A DNA stretch of 64,000 bases from Phlebotomus papatasi. Taxonomy: Eukaryota; Arthropoda; Insecta; Diptera; Psychodidae. The stretch is taken from positions 77,810,001 through 77,874,000 of the forward strand of contig NC_077222.1 in the NCBI RefSeq assembly GCF_024763615.1, in the 5' to 3' direction. The position numbers and the translations under genes are program-made. The notes beneath the pieces were generated by a model that worked only from the letters and a program-made list of their open reading frames with translations, was not told the DNA's origin and made no database searches. Below are positions 23,683-35,724 of the stretch, piece after piece. Every line of letters begins with the position of its first letter. The first letter of the stretch is position 1.

Positions 23683-23883
23683 CTGGCTTCAGACTAAAGG
23701 TTTAGCCCAGTTCTCGAACGTTTCAAAAATCTAAATAACAAGCAATTTTTGCTAATTTTTAAAATATAATGGATTATTTGTTTTTAATATTAAATCATAA
23801 ACAAACATTCCTTTAAAAGTCTTGCCTAAAAAGAAATTAGGGGAGTTGAGCCATATGGCAAAGCATTAGGTCTGAAGACCGTA
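23683..23883 (+). repeat. Dispersed repeat R5, copy 1 (MITE-like)
   Basis: About 200 bp with imperfect inverted ends: left GGCTTCAGACTAAAGGTTTA, right (complement) GGTCTTCAGACCTAATGCTT. Internal phrases (CCAGTTCTCGAACG, ATCTAAATAACAAGCAATTT) recur at 39890-40084 and, inverted, at 51201-51405. Confidence 0.65.
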
Positions 23884-26278
23884 TAAGATGTAATTCGGAG
23901 AGTACTTCTTCGTTGTTTTTATTCCTTATGCCAACTAATGCCCAAAGCACAATAACCATTATTTGTAAATATGTTTTCAAAATTGTCTATAGAAATATGA
24001 GCGAGATGGCTAGATCTAGATCTCATTCACTCTCATTGAAATGTCAACAACATGTTTACTAAACAAAAGTTGTTGTGCGTTGGCCATAAAACTGTAAGAC
24101 AATATCAAAACTCCAAATTAGACATGATTCCAAACTACCCCGTCTTACCCTACTGATAATTTTTTTATTAATTCATGGCAATTATAATTATTTTGTATTC
24201 AAAAGATATCTTATCAGGGACCTTCAATTTTCTTTTTGTCAAAGAAAGCTTAATAAAGAAAATAACATATATTGTATTGTTTACCAAAAATTGCAAAAAT
24301 AAAATTACGACAAGTTATGATCGAATCGACGATGTACAAAATAAAATAGTTATTTTCTCTGAAGGCATTACTTCGACATTTTTTGATTACTTCACAAAAA
24401 AAACACGATATATTTAGATATTAATTTAAGAAAAAAATATTAATTGGCTGTCAATTCTTCTATATTGAAATGCAAACAGTATAATTACAAATTTTGTTAA
24501 TGTGTGAATATAAATGTATTTTACGTGTTATAAAAATGAGAAAATAATTCATTAAAAAGTTGAATTTTATTTACTATGATTTTTTTTATTCATCATCCCA
24601 TTGCAATATGAGTATACAATCTACTAGGATCTCGCATAATGTAAATTGGAAGTAGGGGAGTAAGGACCCTTAATGTGAATTAAATTAATATATATTTATT
24701 TTCATTTATATAAAAAAAAATTCGAGTACTCACCTGTCTGCATTTAATTTATGGGAGTGACGATTTAATAATCAGAGAGGGAGAAAAGAGGGGAAAAATG
24801 TGAAAGCTCGGTACTTAAAAAGCAACTCCAACATCATTAATCAATGTGAAAAGAGGGTTAAAAGCTTTGGAATGTTTTATTTCTTGAAAAGTTTTTTTCT
24901 TTCTTCTCCGTGGTATGTAATGTAAAAATTTGGAAAATATAAAAGGAAACATTAACAACTCAATTTTAATGTATTTCTCCATCATCGCGTCTGTCTTCGC
25001 AGAAGAAATTATTAATGATTCATGGTGTGTCATGTAAATTGTGCCATTGCCCATGAAAATTCCAACCCCCCTGCCCCAGAAAATAGAGATTATGGGGATG
25101 GGTGGTTTTCATGAATTTTAGTAGCTCGAGGGTAAATATTTCTCAATCGCCTTTGCTCAATCATGCTCAAATAAAATGGCAATCAGATGAAAGAATATGA
25201 AAACATTGGAAGGGAAAACAATGTGAATTGCAGCCTTTTGAAGTTTTCCCTCTTGTGGGAAAAACTCGTCCACCGCACGTTCCTCTGTTCACTCAATTTA
25301 GAGCAATAGAGTGCAAGAGAATTGTGTGTGTTTTTCCTTTAAGATTTCAAAAACGCTTATAAATAATTCAAAAGTTTTCAACTTATAGACTTTTCTTTTT
25401 TTTTATGCCAAAATGGAAAAAGAAAAATTTGTTGGGATGGAGTAGGACTGCCTTGTGAGTTTTGTTCTCAGGGTGTTATTGTATGAAAAGTTTGTGGTTA
25501 AGAATTGTACCTTTTTTCCCCATGCTTTTCCAACCCTCAGCAAATTTTTCCACACCACCATTCAGCACTTTGGGCGTTCCCGCTCTTCTGTTATTCCACC
25601 CACAAAATCGGAACAAATACACCAAAAAAATATAGCGTCTCTAATATTATTCAAAGTTCAATGGAACATCAGAGAAAGAGGATTGACGTAACAACTGGTA
25701 CTGAAATGAAAATCCGGAATATTAATTTGATGTATTATACAAATACTATTATTGTAAGTTCGTTTTCAATTTTCTTTCATAAAACCGTGGGGAGCTGAGG
25801 ACAAAAAATTGAGAGAACTTTTGCGGAGATTCTCCTTGTATAGAATGAAGTGGATGTATTCCTATTTATTCACGTTGCAATGAAGAAGTTTATAGCATGA
25901 AAATAATAACGTTATTAATAAAGAAGAGCATATTGCTAGGGGACCATGAAAAATTTAATAAACTCCTCACTCTTCCGTCAATTTTTTTTTCCACTCTGAG
26001 AAATTTTCTGGTATTGAAGGTGGGTGTTCGTGCAAAGCTAAAAAGGAACTAACAGTAAAGGCGACTAAAGTAAAACATCTAATGAGTGAATAAATTTTTC
26101 TGCATACAAAATATTTTAATTTTATTCGTTAAAGATGGAACTTATTAAATGTGCTATATGGAGGATGAGAAAAATAGTTTAATAGAGTTTAAAAGCCCAG
26201 AAGGATCTAAAATAGCTGAATAGACTTCCAACAATCATTTCGAAGGAATATTCAAATCTATTTCAAATTTATTTTAAT
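23884..26278. other. No supported gene
   Basis: AT-rich sequence. A single TIR-like TAGGGGAGTAAGGACCC at 24653 has no partner. Frames at 24175-24417, 24815-25054 and 25455-25798 have no recognisable domains. Confidence 0.5.
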
Positions 26279-28439
26279 CAAGGGGGAGATATTAGCTTGG
26301 AAGTAGTGTACACTGAGATGGAAGTACTGCGGAAGTGGAAGTCTCAAAAATAAAATGATTTTTGCTTTTTTCATTTAAATACAGTAGGAAAAGTGCTGGT
26401 AAACATATAGCGCAATTAAAAGATGTCCTGGAAAACTAAATTTATGTCATTTTTGATCGCAATTATCGTCAATTCCCCATCAAAATTCTCGTAAAAATGT
26501 TCAAATATCGTTCAACTAATGCCATCTATTGCAATGGATGAAACTTAATGGAATTCCTTGCAAAAATTTAAATTTCAAATTATGATTCTCAGTTAGAAAA
26601 TATTCGAGTGTAATGACTATAATAGTAGTCGATTCTTTGAGATGGTTTAGCTACTGAAAACTATCGGCAATGACTAAAACTAAATTACAGGATATTAATT
26701 TAGCCTACTACTTTCAGAAAAAACAAAGAATTAAAAAAAATGAAAAACATGCAGACAGAAAATTAAAAAAAAATATATATAAATGATTATTTTTATATAA
26801 TATTTATGACTCAAGTTCTGAAATTCTATTTTTGACACAACGACTAAAGTAGTGCAAATCAGAAATCTGCAATAATTATATATGGTTCTTTTGGTTTTGA
26901 GTTTTAATTCGACAATATATATATTTTTTTATTATAAACTTTTATGTATTTTTTGTATACAAAAAAATTTTTAACATAAAACGAACTCTATTTTTTAGAA
27001 GCGTGATAAACTGGATTTTCGCATCTTTTAAGGACATATATTTTATGATTCATATACAAAATGTCATTTTTACATTCTTTTAAATAGAATATTTTAAATT
27101 CTTTTAAATTTTTCTAGACAATCAATGATGTAAACAGAGAGATTAAAATTTAAAGAAAATGTACATACTCTTGGTAGAATTTTGGATATATTTTGGGACT
27201 TAATTTGTAGTGAAAACCGTGAGTTTTTCAGTATAAAACTTTTAACCATTAATTGGTAGGTATCCCCTAATTTATTTTTTCATTATACTCTATCTTGTTC
27301 GAATTAACGTTAAATATACTTTTAAAAACGTTTTGTTAAAAGAGTTAAAAGTATAACAACATAGCAAAACTTGAATCAACCTAAATTAAATATGTTCAAT
27401 GTCATGAGTAAATGTTAAAAATTATACACAGACTAGTCTTTTTTATTGTTTAATAATAATTCTGGATATTTATGTTCATTGCTAATTAATTACTGTAAAA
27501 CAGCGTATTAAAGATAATTCTTGCAATCATTTTTTTTTCAATATTAAGAATTAGATATCTAAAAAAAAACAAGTAAGTTATTTGGGCATTTAAATTAGCA
27601 ATAAGGATTTCCTTGAATGCGAATGACATTGCACGTATAGTGACGGCAGTTGTTCTACTGCGTTTAAATTATGAAAACGTACCTAGTAAAAATAAAAAAT
27701 AGACGAATATCACTATTAGTTTGTGAATTTTAATAAAATTTTTTAAACACTAATTGTATATTAAAGAAACGAACGAATATTGAAATGCAATTATTAGATT
27801 TATTTCTTTCACCAATTGAGTCGCATTGGAATGTCAGAACTAACAAACTAGTAATAAATATAATTTAAAATTTTGCAAATGGTGAAGAAACAGCTTTGAA
27901 TAAAGTATAAGGAGATTTAGAAAATAGACGTCTCAGTTTTGTTTCATTAAAAAAATTGTTAAGTGATGATATACACTGTTTGTTTCTGAGAATTTCTTGA
28001 TTCATATTTTCTTCTGAATACTAATATTTTTATTTTAAATATATGTTCTACGTGAAAAATAAATAAATTTATTATAACACTGACGCTTGCAGATCAATTC
28101 CTCATGTATAACTTTTTTAGATTAATTTAAAAAATCAGCCTTCTAAGAAAAATTATTAAAATATAGCTTTATTTTCAGTTTCATTAAAATGCAATTACGA
28201 TGTCCAAAAAAGCGAAAAATAATATTTTAACCGTTCGTTGAAGAAAATTCAAATTAGATTTTAGCCGTTACTTTTAAATTCAAACGCCGGAAATGCTTGG
28301 AAGTGCCTAGAAGTGCAAGAAGTGCTGGAAATCACCTATGGCACTTCCGGAAGTGTGGAAGTCTTTGACGTTTCCCATACAAATTTAGGAAGTGCTGGAA
28401 GTGGTGTACACGATTTTTCGTCTAATATCTCCCCCTTGA
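26279..28439. mobile_element. TIR element, 2.16 kb, GGAAGTG subterminal words
   Basis: A perfect inverted repeat, TCAAGGGGGAGATATTAG, is present at both ends. A little further in, GTGTACAC is present on each side, and both subterminal regions are rich in GGAAGTG/CACTTCC (for example GGAAGTGCTGGAAGTG near 28390 and GGAAGTGGAAGTC near 26331). The interior is extremely AT-rich, with no frame of note. No sure target duplication is seen, because the sequence outside the repeats is itself self-complementary (TTTTAA). Confidence 0.75.
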
Positions 28440-28493
28440 TTTTAATGTTAAATTACTTTGTTTTTGCTTTTGCACTCCAATTTGATTTTTGAT

Positions 28494-29292
28494 ATGCCTT
28501 TGGTACACCTTTTAGGTCAGGAGAATTTCACATATAAAATCAAAATTCACATCTTTTTCTTTCTAAACTGTTTCAAATATATTTGTCTCATTCTTTTGTA
28601 CTCAAAATTGAATTGAACTAATTTGAAGTTGCAGTGATGTTAACCCATTCAGTCAATGTACCAGAAATACTTGAGATAGAATGTTCATATTTTGGGATTA
28701 GTTTCCTACAGATTAATAGATGAATTTTTTGAAAAGAAAAAAATTTTATCTATTATGGGGGCGCGGGGATTCGCTCTCAAACACACGTCTTAACGGTCAC
28801 TGAATTTAAATTCTGTGCATTAATTCATTACAAACTCTATTGCTTTGGATAGAGTAATTATCCAAGAAAACAAATTGGCAACCAGAATTCAAATCAGGAA
28901 AGAGGAAAGAGGCCAATTTTAATAAATTCGACGGGATGTCGAATTTTCCGTGCGCCATTTTGATCAAAAATTTTGCGTAACCTTCCGCGAAGCAAGAAAA
29001 CAATAACAAAATGTATTTTCATCTCTGTCGGACTATTTTTCCCAAGAAATTGAAGGACTAAAGTTACTAAAAATCCATTCCCGACAGCAATTTGAGTATC
29101 AGTTGCCCAGGAATAAATGATCTAAAATCACTCAATTTGCGTATGATGTATAATGCAATGGTAAGGAATGGGTTAAAAAGAAAAGGAAGGGTATGAAAGA
29201 GAAGAACAAAAATATACAAAATATTAGAGAAAGAAAGGGATTAGAATTTGATTTCATGAAATTTTCCTGATCTAAAAGGTGTGCTAGAGGCA
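28494..29292. repeat. Hairpin repeat R1, copy 3, split by a TTAA element
   Basis: The left half (28494-28643) and right half (29173-29292) together match copy 2 at 16083-16344. The left arm has TGCCTTTGGTACACCTTTTA and the right (complement) TGCCTCTAGCACACCTTTTA. The insertion lies at the centre, where copy 2 reads GTGATGTTTAAAAGAAG and this copy reads GTGATG-TTAA, insert, TTAA-AAAGAAAAG. Confidence 0.8.
28644..29172. mobile_element. TTAA-flanked MITE inside R1, 529 bp
   Basis: TTAA on both sides (28640-28643 and 29173-29176), ends CCCATTC and GAATGGG. The uninterrupted R1 copy at 16.2 kb gives the empty site and confirms that TTAA was duplicated. Ends and target fit the piggyBac superfamily. 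The 67-codon frame inside on the minus strand has no recognised domain. Confidence 0.82.
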
Positions 29293-29504
29293 GAAATCAA
29301 ATTAGAATAGAAAATTAAAGATTTGCTATAGGATCTAATTTGGAAGAGAAAGAGCATAAATGTTGAATTTTTATTCATTTTAAATTTCAATTTTAATTTA
29401 TTTAAATTTTAAAATTTAAATAATTTCTATTCATTTTAAATTTAAATTATTCTTAAATTTATTGAATTATTTTTAAAGAGTGGGCAGTTATAATTCACTT
29501 TTTT

Positions 29505-29610
29505 TTAACTTGTGTCACGGCTGGAGCACAAAACGGTAAGAGATATCGACTTCCGATCTTCGATGATCCCGCTATAAGTCAATATTGATTTTCGTAACTT
29601 AAGTCAACAA
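29505..29610 (+). repeat. Dispersed repeat R4, short copy
   Basis: Contains GTCACGGCTGGAGCACAAAA followed by CGGTAAGAGATATCGACTTC and CTATAAGTCAATATTG, the first third of the R4 unit. Its opening aligns with the 41-bp satellite monomer of the giant element (CACG, GCT, AAAACGGT, AG in the same order). Confidence 0.6.
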
Positions 29611-29945
29611 TTGTTCTATTTGTTGTGTAACAGTTATTATAAATAAAACTGTCTCAATATCGACATTCAAAAACTTTTTGAAGAACAAAATCAAAGTTAT
29701 TTTTACTAACGAAATATCCGTACGTAAGTTGTTGGAAACGTTTAGAAAACTTCGAATTAGGCTGCTGCAGATTAAGCAGTATTTTGTCAAAAAGAATCAG
29801 TAAAAAAAATAATTTAGTTAGTACTTAATTAAAATGGAAATCTTATGTTCTTAAAAAATGCAGTGAAATATTATAGGCAAAGTAAACTTGTGAATTACAG
29901 TTTAAATTAAGGATTAGAAACCATCTTGCAATATTGACGATTTAG

Positions 29946-30333
29946 GGCAGAATCACATTGATAATAAAATGCTTGCCGTAGTCTCATCGTATTTCGTTAA
30001 TTTACGCATTTTCATTGTAATTCTTACGCAAATCTTGCATTACCGTATTACCTTATGTCAAACTCGGTGGCACTAGGTGAAAATAATATAAAAAAAATTG
30101 AAGAAATAAAACGGTGAGAAAAAAACTATAAGAGAATTTAATCTTACAGCTTTTTTGCTCACAGTTTATCACATTTTCGTTTTATTTCTTCAATTTTCTT
30201 ATATTATTTTCACCTAGTGCCACCGAGTATGAGATAAGGTAATACGGTAATCGAGAATTTGCGTAAGAATTGCAATGAAAATGCGTAAATTAACGAAATA
30301 CGGTGAGCATTTTACTGTCAATGTCATTCTGCC
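29946..30333. mobile_element. Palindromic element, 388 bp, arms about 170 bp
   Basis: The two halves are nearly complementary over their whole length. The ends are GGCAGAATCACATTGA and (complement) GGCAGAATGACATTGA; deeper, TGGCACTAGGTGAAAATAAT pairs with its inverse. Only about 60 bp in the centre does not pair. A possible 4-bp duplication, TTAG, is ambiguous. No coding region. Confidence 0.8.
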
Positions 30334-30499
30334 ATTAGTTTAAAAAGAGACTTCTGGTATCTTTTTATTTTTTTTAACTGATTAAAATGGACTGTTTTTT
30401 ACTTCTTTTATCAAAATTTATTTTTTTTTTCTGGTCAAATTTGCAAGTTTACTAAAAAATGTTTTTCAAAAAATAAGTTTAAAAAAAATCGTCTGATTA

Positions 30500-30745
30500 T
30501 ATTAAGTGCCTCATGCTCTCCTGTTAGGACGACTTTCAGAGTGATCCCGAAACTACCATTTCGTCTATATAACCTCTAAGTCTAGTAACGGACGGATGGG
30601 CCAACGAACAGACGGATAAACAGTGTGATGTAAAAAATTTTAAACTTAAGATTTCTTAAATTCTGCTAAATTATGGGGATAAGAAGTCGAAATTATACAC
30701 AAAATCGAGGGATTATACCGCTCCTTCCGTGGAGATCGAACAGTA
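30500..30745 (+). repeat. Dispersed repeat R3, copy 1
   Basis: Shares with 51405-51655 the order: ACGGACGGATGG-like run, AAACAG(T/C)(G/A)T, AAATCGAGGGATTATA-like phrase, TCC(G/T)TGGAG(A/G)TCGA(A/G)CAGTAAAATG. It is non-coding and its boundaries are uncertain. Confidence 0.6.
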
Positions 30746-32371
30746 AAATGAATAGAACTCCTTCTCAAATAGAAAGTACATGCATTAAGCTATTATAGGA
30801 TATTTGCGTGTACATCACGAAACAGCAGACATTTTTGTTAGCCGCAAATTAGAGTTTACTGTAGAATACAAATACTGTATTATCTATATTCAATGAAAAG
30901 TGACAAATAGCTCGTGGCATCTACGAAGCTCCACACGCAGATACCATCACAATTTGGAAGGGACAATAGTATTTCAATGAAATATTTCTCGTAAATTCAA
31001 GAAAATTATTACTAAAAAATTGAGTGAGAAATTAATTATAGCATTTATAACAGACCTAATTAATCACACTCCAGTGTAATTTAGGAAACGTATATTAAGT
31101 TCAATTTCCGATTTCGCTGTTAATATTTATTTGTGCCGTTCCCATATTGGGAATTGTGGACACCATTGTGTGAAATATACCATTATTGAACTGTTTTGCC
31201 CTGAAAATCATTTGTGAGAAGACTTCTTTGTATTCACCCCGGAGGGATTTTGGGTGAGGAGGTGCAAAAGTGTTTGACTGTGAGTATGGGACAATGAGAA
31301 AACGGTATAAATGCAAATCGATAGAGAAGTTTAATTACATTCAATAATTGAAAGGAATTGACAGTATGGCAGCTTTATTGCTTCGTCACTTTTGTGCATA
31401 AAATTGACTATAATGAATATGTACGAATGATTGAAAGCTTAATTGAAAAATGTACTTAAAATTAACTGCAATTTTCTCACTGTACCTTTCATTCTGGCAA
31501 CAATTTCAGTTTATAAATTAAATTTTCATTTATATGGATATGTGCTGGTTTTGTAATTGTGGTTATATAAAAGTTTCAAGTGAATTTCTTGAATATTTGA
31601 ATTTGTATAAATTCTTCAGTAACTTAATTAAAATTAAGGTAAAAAGAATGCGTGTATTAAATAGTTAATGAATTATTTTCAAAGTGTAGATCTGCATTAA
31701 AAATAACTTGAATATGAGGCATACAAATCTATTTAAAATATTCTAATTTTGTGTTAATGACTGGTATATCCCAAAACCCCGGCTACATCTTTCTTTCCTT
31801 ATAATAAAATAACATTGAAAAATAAAGAGAAAAAATAGCAAAGCATAATGCTCGAACTCATGAATTTAAGAACATCGCGACAGCATTTTTAAAGACTTAT
31901 TATAAAATATAGTCTTCAGATCAAAAGTGTATCCACATGGCTTAAGAGATCTAATTGTTTTCCAATCGAATTAGTTTAAATTGATAAGCCAGAAAATGAA
32001 AAATTTCTGTAAAATCTTTTTGTATAACAATTCAAAACATTCTGGAACTGAGCTAGATATGTAGTATAAGTCCGTAATACGGTTACTGGCCTGTGGTTTA
32101 ATTCAGTTCGCGAAAATTTTTAATCTATTATATTTAAACAACAATCATTTGCAGTGAGCTTTTTTTCAGTTAAAAGACTTTAGAAGATCTTCTTCAGCAT
32201 CGAACGGTGTTCAAGTATTATTCACGATGTGGTTTTCCTGGTAATTTACAAGATGAAAATTCAGATTATTCATCTTATTAAAGGACTTTTTGAATACAAA
32301 TTCTAATTAAGGAAAAATGGCGTATATCAATGGAATGTGCGTTAAGTATACTTTTAACATTTATGTTTATT
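30746..32371. other. No supported gene
   Basis: AT-rich sequence. A partial R2 phrase (AATGCTCGAACTCATGAATT) lies at 31848. The frame at 31101-31316 has no recognisable domain. Confidence 0.5.
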
Positions 32372-32877
32372 TAGGGTAAGTTGGTATAAGTTGGACAATG
32401 GCAAAAGTTGGAAAATGTCGCTGGGACAAGTTGGACAGGCAATTTTTTCTTGATAAATACAGTACTAAATTTTAATTAGTATATTTTTCTGTGTTATGGT
32501 TTAATTATTTGGTTCCTTGTGCTGCAAATAAAGTGAAAATCCATTCATATGAATAAGATTTAACGTATAAAATTCTCACCTCAATTGACAGTGTAACTTT
32601 TCACCGTCGAAAAAATACATCGATCGGCCATTTTTTCCTAATAAAAACACAAGAAGAGTGACTTTGGTTTTTCGGTTCTGTTGACATTTCTCAATATTTC
32701 TGGCAAATTTTAGTGGAATAAAGTGTTTAATCTCGATAGTTAACGGTACGTAATGGTTTTATTTGATATAATTACTAACTGTATGAAGAAAAAGTGCTTA
32801 TTTGAAGCGTGAGCAAAAGTGACAAGTTGGACATCCGGAAATACGATTGTATTGCAGGGGTTTTCTTTTTATTTCAG

Positions 32878-35118
32878 ATGGGTAAAAAGGCAAATAAATT
32901 GAAAAAGTACAAATCCTATACTCAAGACCAAGTGAACAAAGCACTGGAAGCTTTTCGTCAAGGAAAGTCACTAAGTCAGGTGTCAGTATTATTTGGGGTG
33001 CCAAGAACAACACTTTTTAATAAGCTGACCGGGAAATGTCCGGAAGAATGCTCTGGGGGAAGGCCTCCTACGCTGCCAAAAGATATAGAAGATGAGCTCG
33101 TTGAATGGATTTTAGGATGCAGTGACAAGTGGCATCCTATAACAAAAGATCAAGTCCTCAACACTGTGCAAATTATTTGTAAGAAGTTCAAGATTGTCAA
33201 CAAGTTCACCGATGGAAGGCCAGGATACTCTTGGTTCAAGAGCTTTTTGAACAGATACCCAGAATTGAGACTTCGTACACCAGAAGCATACACAACCCAA
33301 AGAGCTGGTATTACCACTGAGGACATCACTGAGTGGTTTGAGAAAACTCATGAATATTTAAAATCCAAAGATCTTCTGGAACTTCCTCCTGATCGCGTCT
33401 TTAATCTAGACGAAACGGGTGTAATGCTTTCGCCCAAAGGTGGACAGGTATCTATTATTATTCTATGGGGTTTTTAAATTCATTTTTGAAGTTTTTTGTG
33501 ACAATTCGTATGATTAAATTTCTCACAATGTTTCCATAAGGTTCTGGCAAAAAAGGGGTCAAAAATAGTCGGAAAAGTGATACCTTCGGGCGAGAAAGAT
33601 ACTGTGACTGTCCTATTTACCATCTCGGCTGCTGGGAATTTGGCTCCTCCAATGGTTGTCCACAAAGGTCAAAAGATTTCTGAACTTACTGCGAGCTGCA
33701 ATGCCAAAGGCTGGGTAATGGGAGTATCAGAAAGTGGCTGGATGACCAGTGAGTTGTTTTACGAATATATCGCCAATTCGTTTTACAACTGGCTTCTTGA
33801 ACAGAAAGTACAATTCCCAGTCATTTTGTACCTGGATGGACATGCATCTCACGTAACTCTAGAGTTGAGTAAGTTTTGTAAAAACAAGGGAATCGAAGTA
33901 ATTCTTCTTTACCCCAACGCTACACATGTGATGCAGCCCTTGGACACATCATTTTTCTTCCCACTAAAACAGAAATACAAAGAGGCGTTAACTCGTTGGA
34001 GAATGGAAAATGATGGAGACAAATTAAAACCCAGGAATCTCGCAAAGGTGTTATCAGATGCACTGTCACTCTTAGATACAAAAAATATTGCAAAAAGTGG
34101 GTTTAAGGGATGCGGTCTCTTTCCATTTGATCGCAATGGTATTGACAATTCAAAATTCCTGAACGGGTCGAAACATGACCACAGAGATAAAAAAACCAAG
34201 GAGACCATTTCCAATCCAAAAGAAAATTCTATTTCTGACGCTGAATACGAGACAGCTCTTCGTGTTCTTCAAGCTCATGTACCACCAATAATTTTGCAGG
34301 AATTCTCAGATCATGAGGAAAAATTGCAATGGGAAGGAGCCATCGAAGATCGAAATTTATTTAATTTTTGGAGAAATGTGAAATTGCGATGTAAAGGTAT
34401 TGGTGTCAGTGAAGAGAATGAGCATCATATTTCACCTTCATCATTTGAAAGTATAAATGATATACCAATGATCATTCTGAATGAGGAAGAGACTGCAGAA
34501 AGTAATGAAAATTTACAGCTTGACGTGTTGATAGAAGAGCAATACGGCGGACAATCTCAACTCACTGAGAATACCGATTTGGGGCATACAGTAACGATTG
34601 ATCTTCCATCAGAAATACTGAGCACTTCAAACAGTCACTATTTCGACAACTATATGCCATCAATATTGCCGCGTGAGGATCCTAAGGATGCTATTAAAAC
34701 CTCCAGAAAGTTATCCTCTGAACAAAGTGAGAGTCAAATTATTATTCCACCATTACCAGAATTTCATGAGACACCTGCAGTGGAGTAAAAGCCAGTATTG
34801 AAATACTTGAAGACTCGTGTATTTTGGCCAAAAGATAATATTAATCAGAAAAGCCAGAAGAAAAAGAACAGATCGTTTCCAATTGCTCTTACGAGTGAAG
34901 AAATGCAGACGATTAAGGAAGAGAAACAAAAAAAAATCCTGAAGGAAATGGCTGAGAAGAAGGAGAAAAAGAGAGAGCGAGATTTGAAAAGAAAACTAAA
35001 AGAAGAGGCTATGCAAGAAAAGAAAAGAATTAGACTTCAGAAACAGGAAGAAAGGCTCAAAATAAAAGAAGAAAAGGAGCAAAGCAAGAAAATTAAAATA
35101 TCCAAGAAAAAGATTTAA
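32878..35118 (+). CDS. Tigger/pogo-family DDD transposase, two coding exons, one in-frame stop
   Basis: Cut-and-paste transposase that would bind the TIRs and excise and insert the element at TA. Exon 1 is 32878-33447 (190 codons) and exon 2 is 33541-34788, joined in phase 0 across a 93-bp intron, giving 605 residues. Residues about 15-60 (YTQDQVNKALEAF...SQVSVLFGVPRTTLFNKL) are a pipsqueak-type helix-turn-helix. Residues about 75-155 resemble the second, CENP-B-like DNA-binding domain (WILGCSDKWHPIT, GRPGYSWFKSFL). The DDE_1 catalytic domain has all three acids: D178 in NLDETG, D289 in LYLDGHASH and D325 in MQPLD, with 35 residues between the last two. TAA at 34786-34788 then interrupts the frame, which stays open in the same frame to 35118 as a 109-residue K/E-rich probable coiled coil. 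I start at the ATG right after TTTCAG, because the upstream part of the frame looks like a 5' intron. Readthrough or a true earlier end remain possible. Confidence 0.9.
33448..33540 (+). other. Phase-0 intron in the transposase gene
   Basis: CAG|GTATCTATT at the 5' end and TTTCCATAAG|GTT at the 3' end. Reading through leads to a stop at 33475-33477. Removing the 93 bp joins PKGGQ to VLAKKGSK, the order expected in pogo-type transposases after the first catalytic aspartate. A second likely intron precedes the start codon: GGTACGT donor near 32746 and ATTTCAG acceptor at 32871-32877. Confidence 0.8.
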
Positions 35119-35588
35119 TAAATAATATATATCTAAGCCTTAATGTTTTTTACTTTTTAATTATACACTTTACCCTAGTGGTACAATTGATTCAGTGTGT
35201 ATGGCATTCAATAAGAAATCTTGAAACTTGCACAACCTTCCCCTACGCATTGTCCAAATTGCCACGTCCAACTTGTCCCACCCTGTCCAAATTATATTGT
35301 TTTGCACTCACGTATTTTTCTTGTATTTAAGAACTTTTCAAACTGTTTTTCAAGAATTTCCATGAAACGGTAATATTCTAGAAGAATCAAGGAGCAAATT
35401 TATGTATGTCATCAGGGAAAAATGTATTTATAATGTCTTTAATCTTGTATCAAAGTTCGAGCCTCTGGAAATTGTTCCAACTTATGCAACTTACCCTAGT
35501 TAATGGATAGAGTAAGGTGGCACAGTTTCTCGTATTTACGAAAGGTTTTAGAAAATCTAAATATAGGAGTAACATTTTTCTGCTATCA

Positions 35589-35724
35589 ATTTTATTATTT
35601 AGAACTTCCAGTCACCATTAGATACCCAACAATGGCCAAGATAAATTATATAGGGATTTTTATTATTTAGAACTTCCAGTCACCATTAGATACCCAACAA
35701 TGGCCAAGATAAATTATATAGGAA
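35589..35724 (+). repeat. Recent 68-bp tandem duplication
   Basis: The block containing AGAACTTCCAGTCACCATTA and AACAATGGCCAAGATAAATT is present twice in a row with a 68-bp period and almost no differences, so the duplication is young. No gene is affected. Confidence 0.9.

Larger units (their letters stand above)
32374..35498 (+). mobile_element. Nearly complete Tigger/pogo-type DNA transposon, 3.1 kb
   Basis: Ends GGGTAAGTTGGTATAAGTTG and (complement) GGGTAAGTTGCATAAGTTGG are inverted repeats of about 22 bp, bounded by TA at 32372-32373 and 35499-35500, the target of the Tc1/mariner-pogo superfamily. Just inside, both ends carry repeated GACAAGTTGGAC-like words (32390-32440 and, inverted, 35248-35292), probable transposase binding sites. 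It encodes one spliced transposase (32878-35118). A deletion derivative lies at 435-1249. The well-kept ends and long open frames suggest recent activity; one in-frame stop may make this copy inactive. Confidence 0.93.

Noticed and set aside
24653..24672. TAGGGGAGTAAGGACCC end
   Set aside because: No inverted partner was found within several kilobases.
33909..34214. 101-codon frame on the minus strand of the transposase gene
   Set aside because: It is the antisense shadow of exon 2, which has clear protein motifs on the plus strand.
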